This document shows, in pieces, positions 20,515 through 33,368 of a DNA stretch of 64,000 nt. The notes below the pieces were generated by a model. The model had not been told where the DNA came from and did no database searches. It worked only from the letters and a program-made list of their open reading frames with translations. This DNA is from Bombyx mori. Lineage: Eukaryota; Arthropoda; Insecta; Lepidoptera; Bombycidae. The stretch is taken from NCBI RefSeq assembly GCF_030269925.1, contig NC_085116.1, positions 7,750,001-7,814,000 on the forward strand. The letters are read 5' to 3'. Each line of letters begins with the position of its first letter. The first letter of the stretch is position 1. Made by a program: the position numbers and the translations under genes.

Positions 20515-20818
20515 GTCTAAAACAGATGGCGCCTTAAACCAGTTTTTATAAATAATTGTAATACTGTCTGACATTAATATCTCATAGATGGCGCTGTATT
20601 AAAAATACAAAAGTTTCACATAAGCTACAATTTAATGACATAAACACCACGTGTTGCTGAGGCTAAAGTATAAGTGAAAATTATTTCGTAGTAAACGCAA
20701 TACAGTGAAATCCAATTTTTCTTACTGTGTTAATTTTTGGTATTAGCATAGCCGGCCACGTGTTATTTATAAACAAAAATCTTAGCCACAGCAACGTGTG
20801 GCCGGGTCTGCTAGGTGT
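20515..20818 (+). mobile_element. Second short Helitron-like repeat
   Basis: Begins TCTAAAACAGATGGCGCC and repeats ATAGATGGCGCTGTA. It ends ACGTGTGGCCGGGTCTGCTA then GG. A nearly inverted GGCCACGTGTT / AACGTGTGGCC pair lies near the end. Boundaries are approximate. Confidence 0.4.
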
Positions 20819-21359
20819 AATATAAATTTGTCTTCACATATAATTGGTTCGTCTTGAATGCGTGACACAGTGACACAAAGCGAAGTCTGAAAGATATTTA
20901 TTTTCTTGCAAAAGAACTTGGCCGTGTTCGTTTATGAGATAAAAACATCCAATTTATAAGGTTAATCAGGATTCGGCAGAAATCAAAACGGTCTTCATAT
21001 AAATAATATATAGGTGCTGTAACATATGAAGGTATGTATGTGTTACATGACCACTTTTTGTTAAATAAATAGAACTGATACCTTACATGTAATGTGATTA
21101 TATATTATATAATAATGGTAATTTATTCTCTGAATTCTACTTGAAGTGATAAATAAATAAATCAATAAATCAATCATCCTTTTTACTTTTTTATTGTTTG
21201 TTTGTTCGTATGTTAAAATTCCTATATGTTACTTTTTTAGCACAAGATAAAACAGAGTAAGCGGTATCTGAAACTTTACGACCTCAAACTGCGATTTTAG
21301 AGCCCATCTACCAAATTCGACACAACCTTTATGACACAACATATATTATATACTATCTG
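20819..21359. other. Intergenic, nothing recognised
   Basis: AT-rich sequence with an AATAAATAAATC run near 21152-21170. No gene or clear repeat. Confidence 0.4.
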
Positions 21360-21802
21360 AAGTTGTCGTGGCCTAAAGGATAAGACGTCCGGTGCATTCG
21401 TATCATGCGATGCACCGATGTTAGAATCCCGCAGGCGGGTACCAATTTTTCTAATGAAATACGTACTTAATAAATGTTCACGATTGACTTCCATGGTGAA
21501 GGAATAACATCGTGTAATAAAAATCAAACCCGCAAAATTATAATTTGCGTAATTACTGGCGGTAGGACCTCTTGTGAGTCCGAACGGGTAGGTAGGTACC
21601 ATCGCCTTGCCTATTTCTGCCGTGAAGCAGTAATGCGTTTCGGTCTGAAGGGTGGCGCAGCCGTTGTAACTATACTGAGGACCTTAGAACTTATATCTCA
21701 AGGTGGGTGGCATATTTACGTTGTAGATGTCTATGGGCTCCAGTAACCACTTAACATCAGGTGGGCTGTGAGCTCGTCCACCCATCAAAGCAATAAAAAA
21801 AA
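21360..21802 (+). mobile_element. Bm1 SINE, full length
   Basis: A-box head (GTCGTGGCCTAAAGGATAAG), a B-box that has mutated to GATGTTAGAATCCCG, the central CACGATTGACTTCCATGGTG, the body and the CAATAAAAAAAA tail are all present. The changed B box suggests it can no longer be transcribed by pol III. Confidence 0.92.
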
Positions 21803-23110
21803 CATTAAATAGAAACGAATTGACACATAATTAGTAGAATATTTACAGTCATTAAAACTATGGCAACGTGTACATTTATCATATTTACCCTTTGCAACAT
21901 TTTAGTATCCTAAAATAGTACAGTGTCATCTCATATATGCAGTCGCACGTGGTTAGAAGGTTCTCGAGCTATTTAAGTGCGTGTTTACTGTGCTACGAGT
22001 TCGAAGACCGACCGTGGCACGGCGGCACGGCGTTCACGCCCTGAACGCTACGTTATCTGACCGATTACTTATTGCAACTTGGATACTCAATGAAAACACA
22101 TTTCAAGCTCGCACTAAGCGGGTTTTCACACGAAATTTCATTAGATTTCTTAAATTATCTTTATTAATGATTTATATTTATCAATTGAATTTTTTCCACA
22201 CTACAATATGCGTGAAAAAAATGTGTGCGATGAGAGAGAGGGAGACGAATGTTTTGGTTTTTGTGTTTGCGTAAAACAGTCGTATCGATCGACGAAGAAA
22301 ATTAGAATGTTTGTGACACCTTTAAATTAAAAAAAATATTATAATTAAATAAGCTAAGTTTTATTAATACACAAAATATTATTTTAATAACCTAAAAGTA
22401 CATGTTATTATACGCAACACGCTTCGTCAGTGTAAATGTTTAAATTGTATAACTGTTTAGTACTATAATATAATAGGAGATAATATTAAGGAGATACTAC
22501 TTCTAGCCTTCAAACCTGAAGACATGATTACTTCGCGGCAGAAATATACACATATCGAACAAGAAGAAGTATCTAATAATAACATAAAACAATTAATATA
22601 ATTACATAATGCTTGAATATTATTCGCTATTCAAATCAAAGCAGTTCCAGTACACGTCATGATTTGATGGAAGTAGCACGAATGATTTAACAGTAAGTAC
22701 ACGAATTAAAGAACTTAAATCGGTAGGCTCGCAGCGAAATGATCATGGCGCGTAGATTGATGTGGCGAAATACGGGCGGCCGCGGGCGGTCGTCGACCGC
22801 GGCCCTTGACTCTACGCAGTTCAGCGACACCGCCGCCGCTGCTCTGAGCTCGGCACTTTAGTCGTCACAACGCCGATAATTTCGTAAACTATGTTGCACC
22901 TTCATTAATTTCCCGTTTACACGTGGATGCATTCTCTTTTTTTCTTCTGTTATGCAACTCAACGCTGTTTATTTGTTTGTATGGATTAAATTGTGTTTTT
23001 TTATATTAAAATTATGGATGAGAATATTTAACGAACAGTTCTCAATCTGTTTAGGATTCATTTTTAATGTGCAATGCTGTTTCGATTTACGGTTACGAAG
23101 TTTATTTTAA
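21803..23110. other. Intergenic with GC-rich islet 22735-22860
   Basis: Contains a degenerate Bm1 scrap at about 22500-22545. A strongly GC/CpG-rich islet at 22735-22860 (GGGCGGCCGCGGGCGGTCGT, then ACACCGCCGCCGCTGC) could be a promoter, first exon or enhancer. No convincing coding exon is seen. Confidence 0.4.
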
Positions 23111-23340
23111 TTTTTTTTTCGACGAGCTCACGGCTCTCTTTGTGTTAAGTGGTTGCCGGAGCCCATAGAAATCTACAATGTAAATGCCGCCACCCACCTT
23201 GAGATATGAGTTCTAAGGTCTCATTATAGTCACAACGGCTGCCCTACTCTTCAAACCGAAACGCATTACTGCTTCACGGCAGAAATAGGCAGGGTGGTGG
23301 TACCTACCCGTGCGGACTCACAAGAGGTCCTACCACCAGT
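23111..23340 (-). mobile_element. Bm1 SINE, head-truncated
   Basis: The T-run at 23111-23119 is followed by a shortened tail-proximal region (GACGAGCTCACGGCTCTC) and the Bm1 body to CCTACCACCAGT. Confidence 0.88.
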
Positions 23341-23896
23341 ACATTCTATTAAAATGTAAAAAAAAATATTAAGTACTTACGCATGTTTTTTTTAAATATT
23401 TTTCTTTGTTCCTGTGTTGATGATGTGATGAATTCTTCCCAATTTATGTTGGATAAGTTAAAAAAATCAAATTTCATAATATAAGGAAGCGTGTTTAGAG
23501 TGCGGAAGCAAATGACAGGTAGATTCAGAAAGAGTACGAATAGCGGTTACAGTTTACAACAGAATATTACCGCATCGTTATCAAAATATAACTGTTACAC
23601 ATTTTCTGTAACGGTAAATGCTTTAGACGTATTTGTCAGCTACGTTAGAACTACTTTAATAATATTATGTTTCTGTTTGTTTTACCCCAAAAAAAGTCTT
23701 GGAATTTAGATATTTTTTTCCTTTTATATTACTAAGTCTAAAAATATTATTGTCGTTGAATTCGAAAGCAAATTGGCTTCACAATCGCTCAGTGCCACGC
23801 GGTCCTTCACGCCTGAACGGTTTTTTCGTCTGAAACACAAGTCAGGATTTGTGCTGATATTAGAAGATGTAATTCACCTCACTCGCTCAGAGCTCC
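23341..23896. other. Intergenic, nothing recognised
   Basis: AT-rich sequence. The 72-codon frame at 23491-23709 has no recognisable similarity. Confidence 0.35.
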
Positions 23897-24086
23897 CCCA
23901 CTGAGTTTCTCGCTGGATCTTCTCAGTGGGTCGCGTTTCCGATCCGGTGGTAGATTCTGCGAAGCATGCCCTAGCAAGAGCCAGTGTTAGCAACACTCCG
24001 GTTTGAGCCCCGTGAGCTCACCTACACGTTAGGGCGGAGCTGAAATAGCCTCTCAAGGCTATCAGCATAGGTAGATGAAAAAAAAA
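23897..24086 (+). mobile_element. LINE 3' end, family B (L1Bm/BMC1-like)
   Basis: CACTGAGTTTCTCGCTGGAT through GAGCCCCGTGAGCTCACCTA and CTCAAGGCTATCAGCATAGG to an A-run. This 3'-terminal unit recurs at least seven times in the window, always 5'-truncated and A-tailed, so it is a retroposed LINE end. The L1Bm/BMC1 name is from memory of silkworm LINEs and is uncertain. Confidence 0.7.
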
Positions 24087-24770
24087 GCTAAGAGTTCTTA
24101 GCTATCGGGCTTCTAAATACCAGCTTTGGGTTCACTCACTGTAAACCAAAACAGGATGCTCCAGCACTACTCATGCTAAAACTAGTTATGCGAAAATATT
24201 GGTGTACAACGGCTTTGCATTGACGAGAAAGAAAATGCCAACTCCGCCCCAATCGCGATAGAACAGTATGACCAAAAGTGTCAGCGGCTATCCTTGATCG
24301 AGAGACTATACTGCTGGTCTTAGTCATCAGTCATACTCAGTCATAGTGATTTCATATCAAGGAGGTTTTAGTCGGTTAGTTAGGTTAGGTTAGTCTCCGG
24401 TATTGGGTAGGCTTGCAATTTACACAAAAACATCATTTCTGTCTTGACTACTCGTAGTCTCATGGTAGGGTATATTGAAAGTTCACGAAGTTGACTGTCA
24501 CTGTTCTGCTTAATTATATCTCGGGGTAGTCATACAATACTTCAAATATACATAATAATATATCGAAGTTGTCAAAAAAACAACGATTTAAATTTTAGAT
24601 ATTTATTTAGGTACCAAATATCTATTATTGATTGAACATTATTTTTCAAGAATCTAATTATTGTTAAAAAGTACCAAGTGAAGCATTATTATAATCAGGC
24701 TTAAAAAGCTCTTCGGGAATTTACGATGACATATCTAATATCGATTAGAGTATCTTGTTTTTTTATTTTT
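24087..24770. other. Intergenic with unassigned short frame
   Basis: A 63-codon minus-strand frame (24327-24136) containing GHTVLSRLGRSWHFLSRQC has balanced base use but no family I recognise. The rest is AT-rich. Confidence 0.3.
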
Positions 24771-25188
24771 ACTAGAGGTCCCGCAGTTGTCGAAATTCGA
24801 CTATTATTAATTGGAATTGTAAGTTTGTACACTATTATGATTGTATTTTATACTTCTATAATCACAAATTTCGCCAAAACTACACTATTAAAAATATTAA
24901 CAAAGACAAACAATATTAAATTTTAATCTATTCTCAATTTGACCACAGACGTCAAGAACAAAAGTTTGACAATAAATACTATGCATGCATGTGTGCGTCA
25001 AATACATGGTATGTAATGTGTGTAATGTTTTCTTTATTGATTTAATGTATATTTTATGCATTATTTAAAAAAAATATTAGCGTTGTGCACTTCTTCTCTA
25101 TAAGTCTGGAAAATTTCATACTCGTCCGTCCGTGCAATTTTCGTAAAAAGGGATACAAAGTTTTTGCTTCACGTATTAATATATAGAT
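24771..25188 (+). mobile_element. Repeat family A copy 2 (non-LTR 3' end-like)
   Basis: Matches 16988-17368 along its length, from ACTAGAGGTCCCGCAGTTGT to CACGTATTAATATATAGATG. Confidence 0.6.
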
Positions 25189-25243
25189 GAATGCGTTTTC
25201 TACTGATACTAAAATTTTGTTTTAATATAGATTTTTATTTTTG

Positions 25244-25940
25244 TTTTTTTTATTGCTTAGATGGGTGGACGAGCTCACAGTCCACCTGGTGTTAAGTGGT
25301 TACTGGAGCCCATAGACATCTACAACGTAAATGCCGCCACCCACCTTGAGATATAAGTTCTAAGGTCTTATTAGTATAGTTTAAAGTCGTCGTGGCCTAA
25401 AGGATAAGACGTCCGGTGCATTCGTATATAGCGATGCACTGGTGTTCGAATCTCGCTGGCGGGTACCAATTTTTCTAATGAAATACGTACTCAACAAATG
25501 TTCACGATTGACTTCCACGGTGAAGGAATAACATCGTGCAATAAAAATCAAACCCGCAAAATTATAATTTGCGTAATTACTGGTGGTAGGACCTCTTGTG
25601 AGTCCGCACGGGTAGGTACCACCGCCCCGCCTATTTCTGCCGTGAAGCAGTAATGCGTTTCGGTTTGAAGGGTGGGGCAGCCGTTGTGACTATACTGAGA
25701 CCTTAGAACTATATCTCAAGGTGTGTGGCGCATTTACGTTGTAGATGTCTATGGGCTCCAGTAACCACTTAGCACCAGGTGGGCTGTGAGCTCGTCCACA
25801 CATCTAAGCAATAAAAAAAAAAAAAAAAAAAAAAAAAGTTACAACGGCTACCCCACCCTTCGAACCGAAGCGCATTACTGCTTCACAGCAGAAATAGGCG
25901 TACCTACCCGTGCGGACTCCCAAGAGGTCCTACCACCAGT
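25244..25940 (-). mobile_element. Bm1 SINE (minus) split by a full-length Bm1 (plus)
   Basis: The outer minus-strand copy runs 25244-25380 (tail to AAGGTCTTATTAGTATAGTT) and resumes at 25838 (GTTACAACGGCTACCCCACC) to CCTACCACCAGT at 25940. Joining the two parts restores the normal Bm1 order, with a short AGTT overlap as the duplication. Confidence 0.88.
25383..25837 (+). mobile_element. Bm1 SINE, full length, nested in opposite-strand Bm1
   Basis: Has the complete tRNA-like head (GTCGTCGTGGCCTAAAGGAT; B box GTGTTCGAATCTCGC), body and a 26-base A-tail. The long pure tail and intact boxes suggest a recent insertion. Confidence 0.92.
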
Positions 25941-28900
25941 GATTTGGCTTGACGCTTCATTTTCGTTCACCACTATAATAATTTAACTGAAACTGCAACA
26001 AAGTTTCATTATAAGAAACGTAATAAGGACGTATCGTTTAATGCGTTTGCAGGTTAATCAAAGGCAAATAAGGGCCAAGCGGGTGTCAGCTGCGCTCGCG
26101 CTCGCGCACCGCAACAGTGAAAGTGGGTTGAATACGACGCCATTACTTTCGGTTTCTCTAGCGCGCACGCCGCCGCCGCGCCGCACGCCCGATCGCGCGC
26201 TCGTTACAATAAACACCGCATCCCGTCGATTTCTCGCTCCGTTAAATTTCACCTTTTCCACTCTACGATCTCTTCGTGTTTGACCTGCTAGTAGAAAGCT
26301 GTATCTGTTTTTGTATAAAAATATTGTTAAAATTGGACACTAAGTTCCGTTTCATCTAGATTGTTTGATTAACTATTAATATTTTTTGATCTTGATGCAT
26401 TTTCTTAGGTTTTAATGAGAATTGGGGCATATGTATAAAACATTTGTGGATTAATTTCACGTTAGTTTCGAGTTTTTTTTTTCGTGTTCCTGGTAATTGA
26501 AGACAAAATAAAATAATATGTTCGATTATTTATAATTAACTACACTGAGATAAATTACTTCCTATACAGAAGCTATACTAACCAATAATAATCTTGAGAT
26601 TATCTAGATTTTTTTTTACTATTTTTATTTTTCGCACAAAGGCTCAAATTATAAGTTCATAATAATTTTGTTCCTAGATCAAAAAAAAATTGGTAGGTAT
26701 TAGGAAAGGTGTGTGTTATAAAATCCGTGATTAGTGTGATGGTGAAGATGACCTAGAAAGTTGTTACTTTCGACAGCTGTGTCGACGTTGCCTCGTGGAG
26801 CACTCAAACGCCTAAAAGTCATTTCACATTTTTAAAAACTACACAATAAACACCAGGATATATTATGTGACCTCAATCCATACGTATTTACCTCGGAAAC
26901 TACAAATATAATTAACGTTCGAATTTAAATAATGTTTTATTTATAATAATAAACGCTGATAGGGTAAATGTAGCATCGTTAATTTTATGATTGTAAACTA
27001 AATTTAGAAATGTGCACCCATATTGATATTTTGTTTATTTAATTATTATGGTATGATGGTAGACGAGGTTGCGTTCTGATATTACTTAGCACTAATAACT
27101 AGTCCATTATGCCAGAGCTAAGTAAATCCCGCTGCCCAATTTCATACTTAAGGAGAAAGCCTTAAACGCATGATTGATTCGCAATTCGCAAAGTCCCACC
27201 GAATTTATGCGGAGATTGAGATAAGTATTGGGGGTAATTTAGGTAGGCTATCATGGTGAATATACTACAGATATGGGCGGTTTGATCAGAAAGTAGGTCG
27301 AGGAAGGCGGGTCTCATGCTTAACCGTATCTTCTGATATTTAGCCGATTATGATGTAAATCTTGTTAAAAAAATTATTCTCATTTATTAAAGAAAATCAC
27401 AGCAAGAAATAATAAGAACAACTCTACTATTGTAAAAAGTATTTAAAAACTAAAAGATCAAAATGGTTAACATAATACGAGCGACCTTTTAGAGGTAATG
27501 GAGTAAGGAAAAAAATTGTATTAAAAATTGTGTATTACTATGTAATATCAGAATAGACCCCGTAAAAGGTTTTATATGGCCTTTTTCACAGTACTTCTCG
27601 AAAGTTTATAAGCCTGTGAAGAAGACTCAAAGAAAAAGACTATCTAAGAAGACTATCAAAATTTACATGGTATTATTAATGTTTAATAATATTAATGAGT
27701 AATACCGATAGTGGTTTAATTGAAAACTTTTATAATAAATTGAGAAAGAAGCTTCAATAATAATAATATAAGAAGTGTGTAAAGAAAGGAGGTAATGGAT
27801 ACGCGCTAAGCGACACGGTAAATGTTCGCCGCGTTGCATCCGAAAAGAAATGAACGAAAATGAAAGTGTCCTACTTATCCGCCCCTCTCCCCGGCCGAGG
27901 GGGTCGCTTTCTCGGACTTTTTAAAGTCTAATCTATTAGTTACAGTCGTTTGTTATTTCACTTCCGGATTTCAATAATTATTAAGATTCGCCGTTGACAT
28001 TTGACAAACCAAAGCTATTTGGCGAAATTCGCAATTGCCTATAATAAAAGCAATATAAATAAACATTCGTTTGCATGGTGCAGTAGTGTGTTGTGTTTTA
28101 TTACTAAATTGGAAACTTTCTTCACTTTCGTTCTGTTAAGTCAATTAATATTTAATTGTGTAAACTTACAAATCAGACAGCTAGTTAAATTTACATGTTT
28201 ATGAATTCCTTCCGTGATCGCTGTTCAATATGTTACTATTATGATCGACTACCAAGTCATTATCATTATTAATCTGTCAGTTAGTTGGAAAGACTAGAAA
28301 GTCGCACATAATATCAATGTAACAATTGATGATACAAGAAAAGTGAAATGAGTTGAATAAAGATAATAAACAGTCCATTGGCAAAGTGAAAAATGAAACA
28401 GATGAATGTTATTAGTTACTTACGTAAAGAAGAAAGCGGAGAAAGCATTCTATAACAAATACAATGTGCTTTTCGAGACAAGGTATTTATGAATACGGAT
28501 TAAAAGTTTGATGAAATCGCTCTAGTTTTATTTAATTCCACATCATTTATAACACTTTACTTATGATATGAAATGATATTAATGAAATTATTATTAAATT
28601 CACTTAAAGAACAACAATTTTGTGAGGATTATTTATGTACCTAGTGATTTACGCCAACTTAATATGTAAAAAATAATTTGATGAAATACAACTTAATAAA
28701 CTAATTTCCGCGGTGTAATTAAATAATATCCATGGTGTAGTCATAAATGTTTGATTCTGTATCCTATGGTAGGTAAAAAAATAAGATTACTTTCACTATA
28801 TGTAGTATACTATAGTATCAATTAGTGGATATTTTGTAGCTTTTTCGGATTCCCGAATCATAGCAATAACCAGATGCAGAAGTCTGCGGTGTAACATCGT

Positions 28901-30243
28901 CCTCCGGACATTGGTGCATATGACATTATGTAATGACTTGAAAAATTTCGTACACTCGTTGAACACAAATGTTAATTAGACGAAATCACACCATTGGCCA
29001 TTGAAATTTTTTTACCACAACTAATAAAGAAGATGGCTTTAGTAACTTAACTAACCTAGATAACTCTAATAGAGATCTTTGAGCCGTGAAGATGAAACCC
29101 CAAGCCAAATAATCTGGAATATCTGTTAATTCTTTTGCTATACAAAAATAAAACGTAAACATTAGTAAAAAGGGATTATGAAAAAAATACTGCAATTAGA
29201 TCTCACAAGATTCGGATGTCGGCTAATAACAACATCTCAGTAGTTCGTGACAACTAAAATTGTAAAGTTTTTGTAACGTTGGAAATAATAATATGTATAT
29301 AATATAAACCCGAGACCAAACCGTAAATGTAGTCTTAATAGTTATTGCTTTATTTTTGGGCGTTTAGGAGTATTATTTAGCTTTCGGAGAAACCCGATAA
29401 TTTTCTTCGAAGTAACTCACTTGTGTAACACAACATATATTTTAGTGTTCCAATGTTAAATATTGTAAATTCACAATATAATGGGTTTTGCAATATTTAA
29501 CCTCGTTGCTGTATCGGTCAGTGACAGCAGAACTTTGGTCGCCGTCTTTATAGCCGTATTACAAGAGAAAATCCTAGCCATTAGCCGTGAATGCGTGATT
29601 GTGTGAATGTGGAATATTTAGCTGTGGAATATTTATAAAATACTAGCGACCCGCCCTCGCTTCGCTTCGGAAACTGTAATTTATTATTGATTTCTCCACT
29701 ATTTTATGGATGTTATTATACATATAAACCTTCCTCTTCAATCACTCTATCTATTAAAAAAAACCGCATCAAAATCCGTTGCGTAGTTTTAAAGATTTAA
29801 GCATACATAGGAATATAGGGACAGAGAAAGCGACTTTGTTTTATACTATGTAGTGATGTATATTATTGTTGAATTTATACAATTTGGCGCATTTGGGAAA
29901 ACAGTACAGTGTATTTTTAGAGTGTACAGTAATTTTGTGGGCTGATTCCGTACTAAAAGAACTGATATTTTGGCGCATTTGGAAAAACAGATCAATGTGT
30001 ATTTCTCAAGGCTTTCGCAAATCAGAATACACAAAACAACGAATAATAACCATCATCAATTGTCCACAGACGTCCACTAGAAATAGTCTTCAAGGCTCGC
30101 CATAATGTATGTGCTGCCTGCAGCCAGCCGATTCTTGCAACCTTCATAAAATAATCCGATTATGAATTTTTAATACGGAAGCCTAATCCGTAAACCTAGT
30201 GTCTGGCCCTATCTGAATTTCTAAGCATCGTATCACGTTTTTT
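25941..30243. other. Intergenic; GC-rich islets 26085-26240 and 27805-27910; one LINE end
   Basis: No supportable gene. The islet at 26085-26240 is very CpG-rich (GCGCGCACGCCGCCGCCGCG) and the one at 27805-27910 less so. Open frames over them read on both strands with low-complexity Arg/Pro/Ala content, a composition effect and not coding evidence. A dispersed LINE end is listed at 29641-29855. Confidence 0.4.
29641..29855 (+). mobile_element. Dispersed non-LTR 3' end fragment
   Basis: From TACTAGCGACCCGCCCTCGC to TATACTATGTAGTGATG, with CGCATCAAAATCCGTTGCGT inside. This wording is common to a very abundant insect non-LTR 3' end. No coding remains. Confidence 0.55.
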
Positions 30244-30488
30244 ACTGGTGGTAGGACCTCTTGTGAGTCCGCACGGGTAGGTACCACCACTCCACCTATT
30301 TCTGCCGTGAAGCAGTAATGCGTTACGGTTTGAAAGGTGGGGCAGCCGTTGTAACTATATTGACACCTTAGAACTTATATCTCAAGGTGGGTGGCGCATT
30401 TACGTTGTAGATGTCTATGGGCTCCAGTAACCACTTAACACCAGGTGGGCTGTGAGGTCGTCCACCCGCCTAAATAATAATAAAAAAA
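30244..30488 (+). mobile_element. Bm1 SINE, head-truncated
   Basis: ACTGGTGGTAGGACCTCTTG through GTCCACCCGCCTAAATAATA and an A-rich tail. The tRNA-like head is missing. Confidence 0.9.
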
Positions 30489-32598
30489 TTGCCTGTTCTT
30501 TGAAATATTCTTAAAACTAACATCGCCTTGAAAGTAAATGAACCGTATTATTTCCCGTTTTGTGCTCACAAGGCATAGTATCTTCTTACAAACGTTGAGA
30601 TGCTGCAGAGACGCGTAGACCGAGGTCGACAACCGCCGGCTAGTTGTGTGACCTCTTTGTTTTTACGGATAAAGTAAAACAAATAAACATTAACGTATCA
30701 AGGACCCCAACACACGATTATAACAATATTGAATAAGATAATTAGCATATAATGGAGCAAGGTATATATAACGAATGACGAAGAGTCTTTAGAAGGCAAG
30801 TATTTTTAATGAGTATTTTATAACTTTCATAGAGTAATAGGGTAATAGATCAGTGGGATTTTGTGTGATGCATATTATTATGACGTTGGCTACTTGGTAA
30901 CGAGTAGTGAGTTGTCCGTAATGATGCGCGTGCGACTAGTCCACACTAGAGATAGCCGCGGGTCATCGACCGATGCGAGGCCGACGCCCGCTGACGTAAC
31001 TTTACGCGAATTCCGACGCCCCGCCCCGCTCCGCGACCACCCCGACCTAATTCCTTCAAAGCCACTTTGTTTGTGCATCGCTAATTATAAACGTAACTGC
31101 ATTGCCCTGCCAAACCCGTTCTATTTCTAACATTAAAACCGATTTATACAACGCCGCATTAAAATAGATAGAAAACTTTCTGACTTAACTGTGACGTACA
31201 TTTGCATTCGTCTTGTCGTTCGGTAATCGATGTGTTCACGTAAAATTTATATTTCGTACCCATGACAAACAGCCGACTGATAAAAATATAATCCGAAAAG
31301 CAGTTGCAAGATACCTTAACTAAACTAAAACGATCAAATAATTATTACTAAATTTGTAAACTAAAAACGATTTTATCCTATTTTTATTCCATCTTGACGT
31401 CAAATCAAGCACATCATATTTTATTAACCTGTAGACGTTAGTATATAATCTATAGCTACCTCGTAGTTTATTTTCGCACTAATGACGTCACTTGTAATGA
31501 AGTTGAGGGCGAATATCGTGAAACTAGTGCGATAATTTTTATTGATAACAACTAACTGGTTTCCTATTGAAGTATTTTTTTATACTAAAGTTATATCGTT
31601 GACAACAGTTAGAATACTTACTTAAAAGGCGGGTTGAGAAAAATCAAGCATTTTATGAGAGCGCAATAAATATATGTAAAGAAAAACCTTTATTATTTAA
31701 AACTCTTTAGTTTTTAAAAAGGATTTTTGTTCAGTGTCATTCATGGAGTGAAGTCTGTCATTGAGTAAAAAGAGAGTTCAATTTTGTATATTTTATCAAT
31801 ACCGTACTGTTTACTGTTTATTTCTTAATATTAATTTTAAAAGAGATTAATGGTTTTTAATGTTGTTTTCTTATTATATAACAGAAAACGCAATTAAATA
31901 TTTTATTGTTTATTCATTCTGAAGTACTCCATATCATTATATATACTTTTATTATTTATAGTTTTCATAAACATACCCAACAATTAATTTTCAATATTCC
32001 TTCCTTTTCAACTGACTGATAAATTGTTGAACCCACGTGGCGAAACAATTTGATTTTTGATTTGCTACATTAATAATAAATGTTGTTTAAAATATTTCTT
32101 ATCAAACACAATGTCAGGTTATTATACATTTTTTTACTGAGGCAAATCGGGAGGGCCATGGTCCCGAGGTCTTGAAGACCCGCGATTAGCTGTGGAATAC
32201 TTTCCTTATGATGTCAAGTTCTCTGAAAATTGATGACTTTAAAATGTTTTTGATGTGATTATAAAGTGTCAAAAAACGTAATAATAAGTTCCAACAGAAA
32301 AAAAATGAACAATAGTAAATTCTATTGTTCTAGTTTTCACTTGAAAAATAAGTCATTATGTTGTCATTGTAGTAAGAATGAATCACCTGCCCTGATAACT
32401 TAGAAGGTTATTCCCAATTATGAATATTATTAGAAATTACAAAATCGTTCTAGGGTGTTCTATCTAACTTTCCTCTTACTCTTGGTTCTTGAAGTAACCG
32501 CGTGTAGTTACACGAAAAACGTGAAAAAGTTTTAGTGGGTGGAAAAAACTTTAACGTAAGTAACGCATCCACCATATCTTCTATCTTTTTCTTCTTCT
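30489..32598. other. Intergenic with GC-rich islet 30920-31060
   Basis: AT-rich DNA with one CpG-rich islet (GACGCCCCGCCCCGCTCCGC). No gene is seen. The two overlapping opposite-strand frames over the islet argue against coding. Confidence 0.4.
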
Positions 32599-32885
32599 TC
32601 TATATATATAAAAATGAATTGCTGTTCGTTAGTCTCGCTAAAACTTGAGAACGATCGATTTGGCTAATTTTGGTCTTGAATTGTTTGTGGAAGTCCAGAG
32701 AAGGTAGACAAAAGGTAGACAAATATGAAAATGCTCGGAATTAAATAAAAATAACAATTTTGTTTTTCCTTTGATGTGTCCCCCGTCGGACCGATTCCTT
32801 TTGTTTGTTTTAAGTTTATTTTATACAACAGTTTAGGTCTTTTATTTATCGATTGAGGCACTACGAAGTCTGCCGGGTCAGCTAG
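32599..32885 (+). mobile_element. Non-autonomous Helitron-like element, family H2
   Basis: From TCTATATATATAAAAATGAA through TGCTGTTCGTTAGTCTCGCT to TCTGCCGGGTCAGCTAG, followed by T. It shares all these blocks with 38222-38431 (plus), 50778-51071 (minus) and 59152-59426 (minus). The TC start and CTAG end suggest a Helitron. There is no coding. Confidence 0.65.
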
Positions 32886-33104
32886 TTATGAATAAAAGTC
32901 GCGATAGTTTTACTTTCATCAATGCTACGCTGAAACGTTACAAACTCCGTATTTGAGCCTTTGATGAGCCGCAGAAGGCTTTTATGATTTTCAGCGTCAA
33001 TATCATACACCCTATACATAAGCACAATTTTCTATGACCATTACGTGGAAGGTTGCCCATGCGATGGACCGATCAGGTCAAGTCGTGAGTTGGCGTTTGC
33101 TTGC

Positions 33105-33368
33105 TCTCCGGTCATCGTTCTAGTCGAACCCGTCGCTTGCGACGAAGGGCTCGACGAGTAAATTAACCCACAGACACAGCCCACTGAGTTTCTCGCCGGA
33201 TCTTCTCAGTGGGTTGCGTTTCCGATCCGGTGGTAGATTCTGCGAAGCACGGCTCTTGCTAGGGTTCGTGTTAGCAACGTCGTCAGGTTTGAGCCCCGTG
33301 AGCTCACCTACTAGTTAAGGTTACGCTGAAATAGCCTCTCAAGGCTATTAACTTAGGTAGAAAAAAAA
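33105..33368 (+). mobile_element. LINE 3' end, family B
   Basis: Starts CTCTCCGGTCATCGTTCTAG and CGTCGCTTGCGACGAAGGGC, then the shared unit GAGTTTCTCGCCGGATCTTC to CTCAAGGCTATTAACTTAGG and an A-run at 33361-33368. Confidence 0.72.

Noticed and set aside
26041..26283. Frames over the GC-rich islet, on both strands
   Set aside because: Both strands are open because stops are rare in GC-rich DNA. The residue mix is low-complexity and there is no domain.
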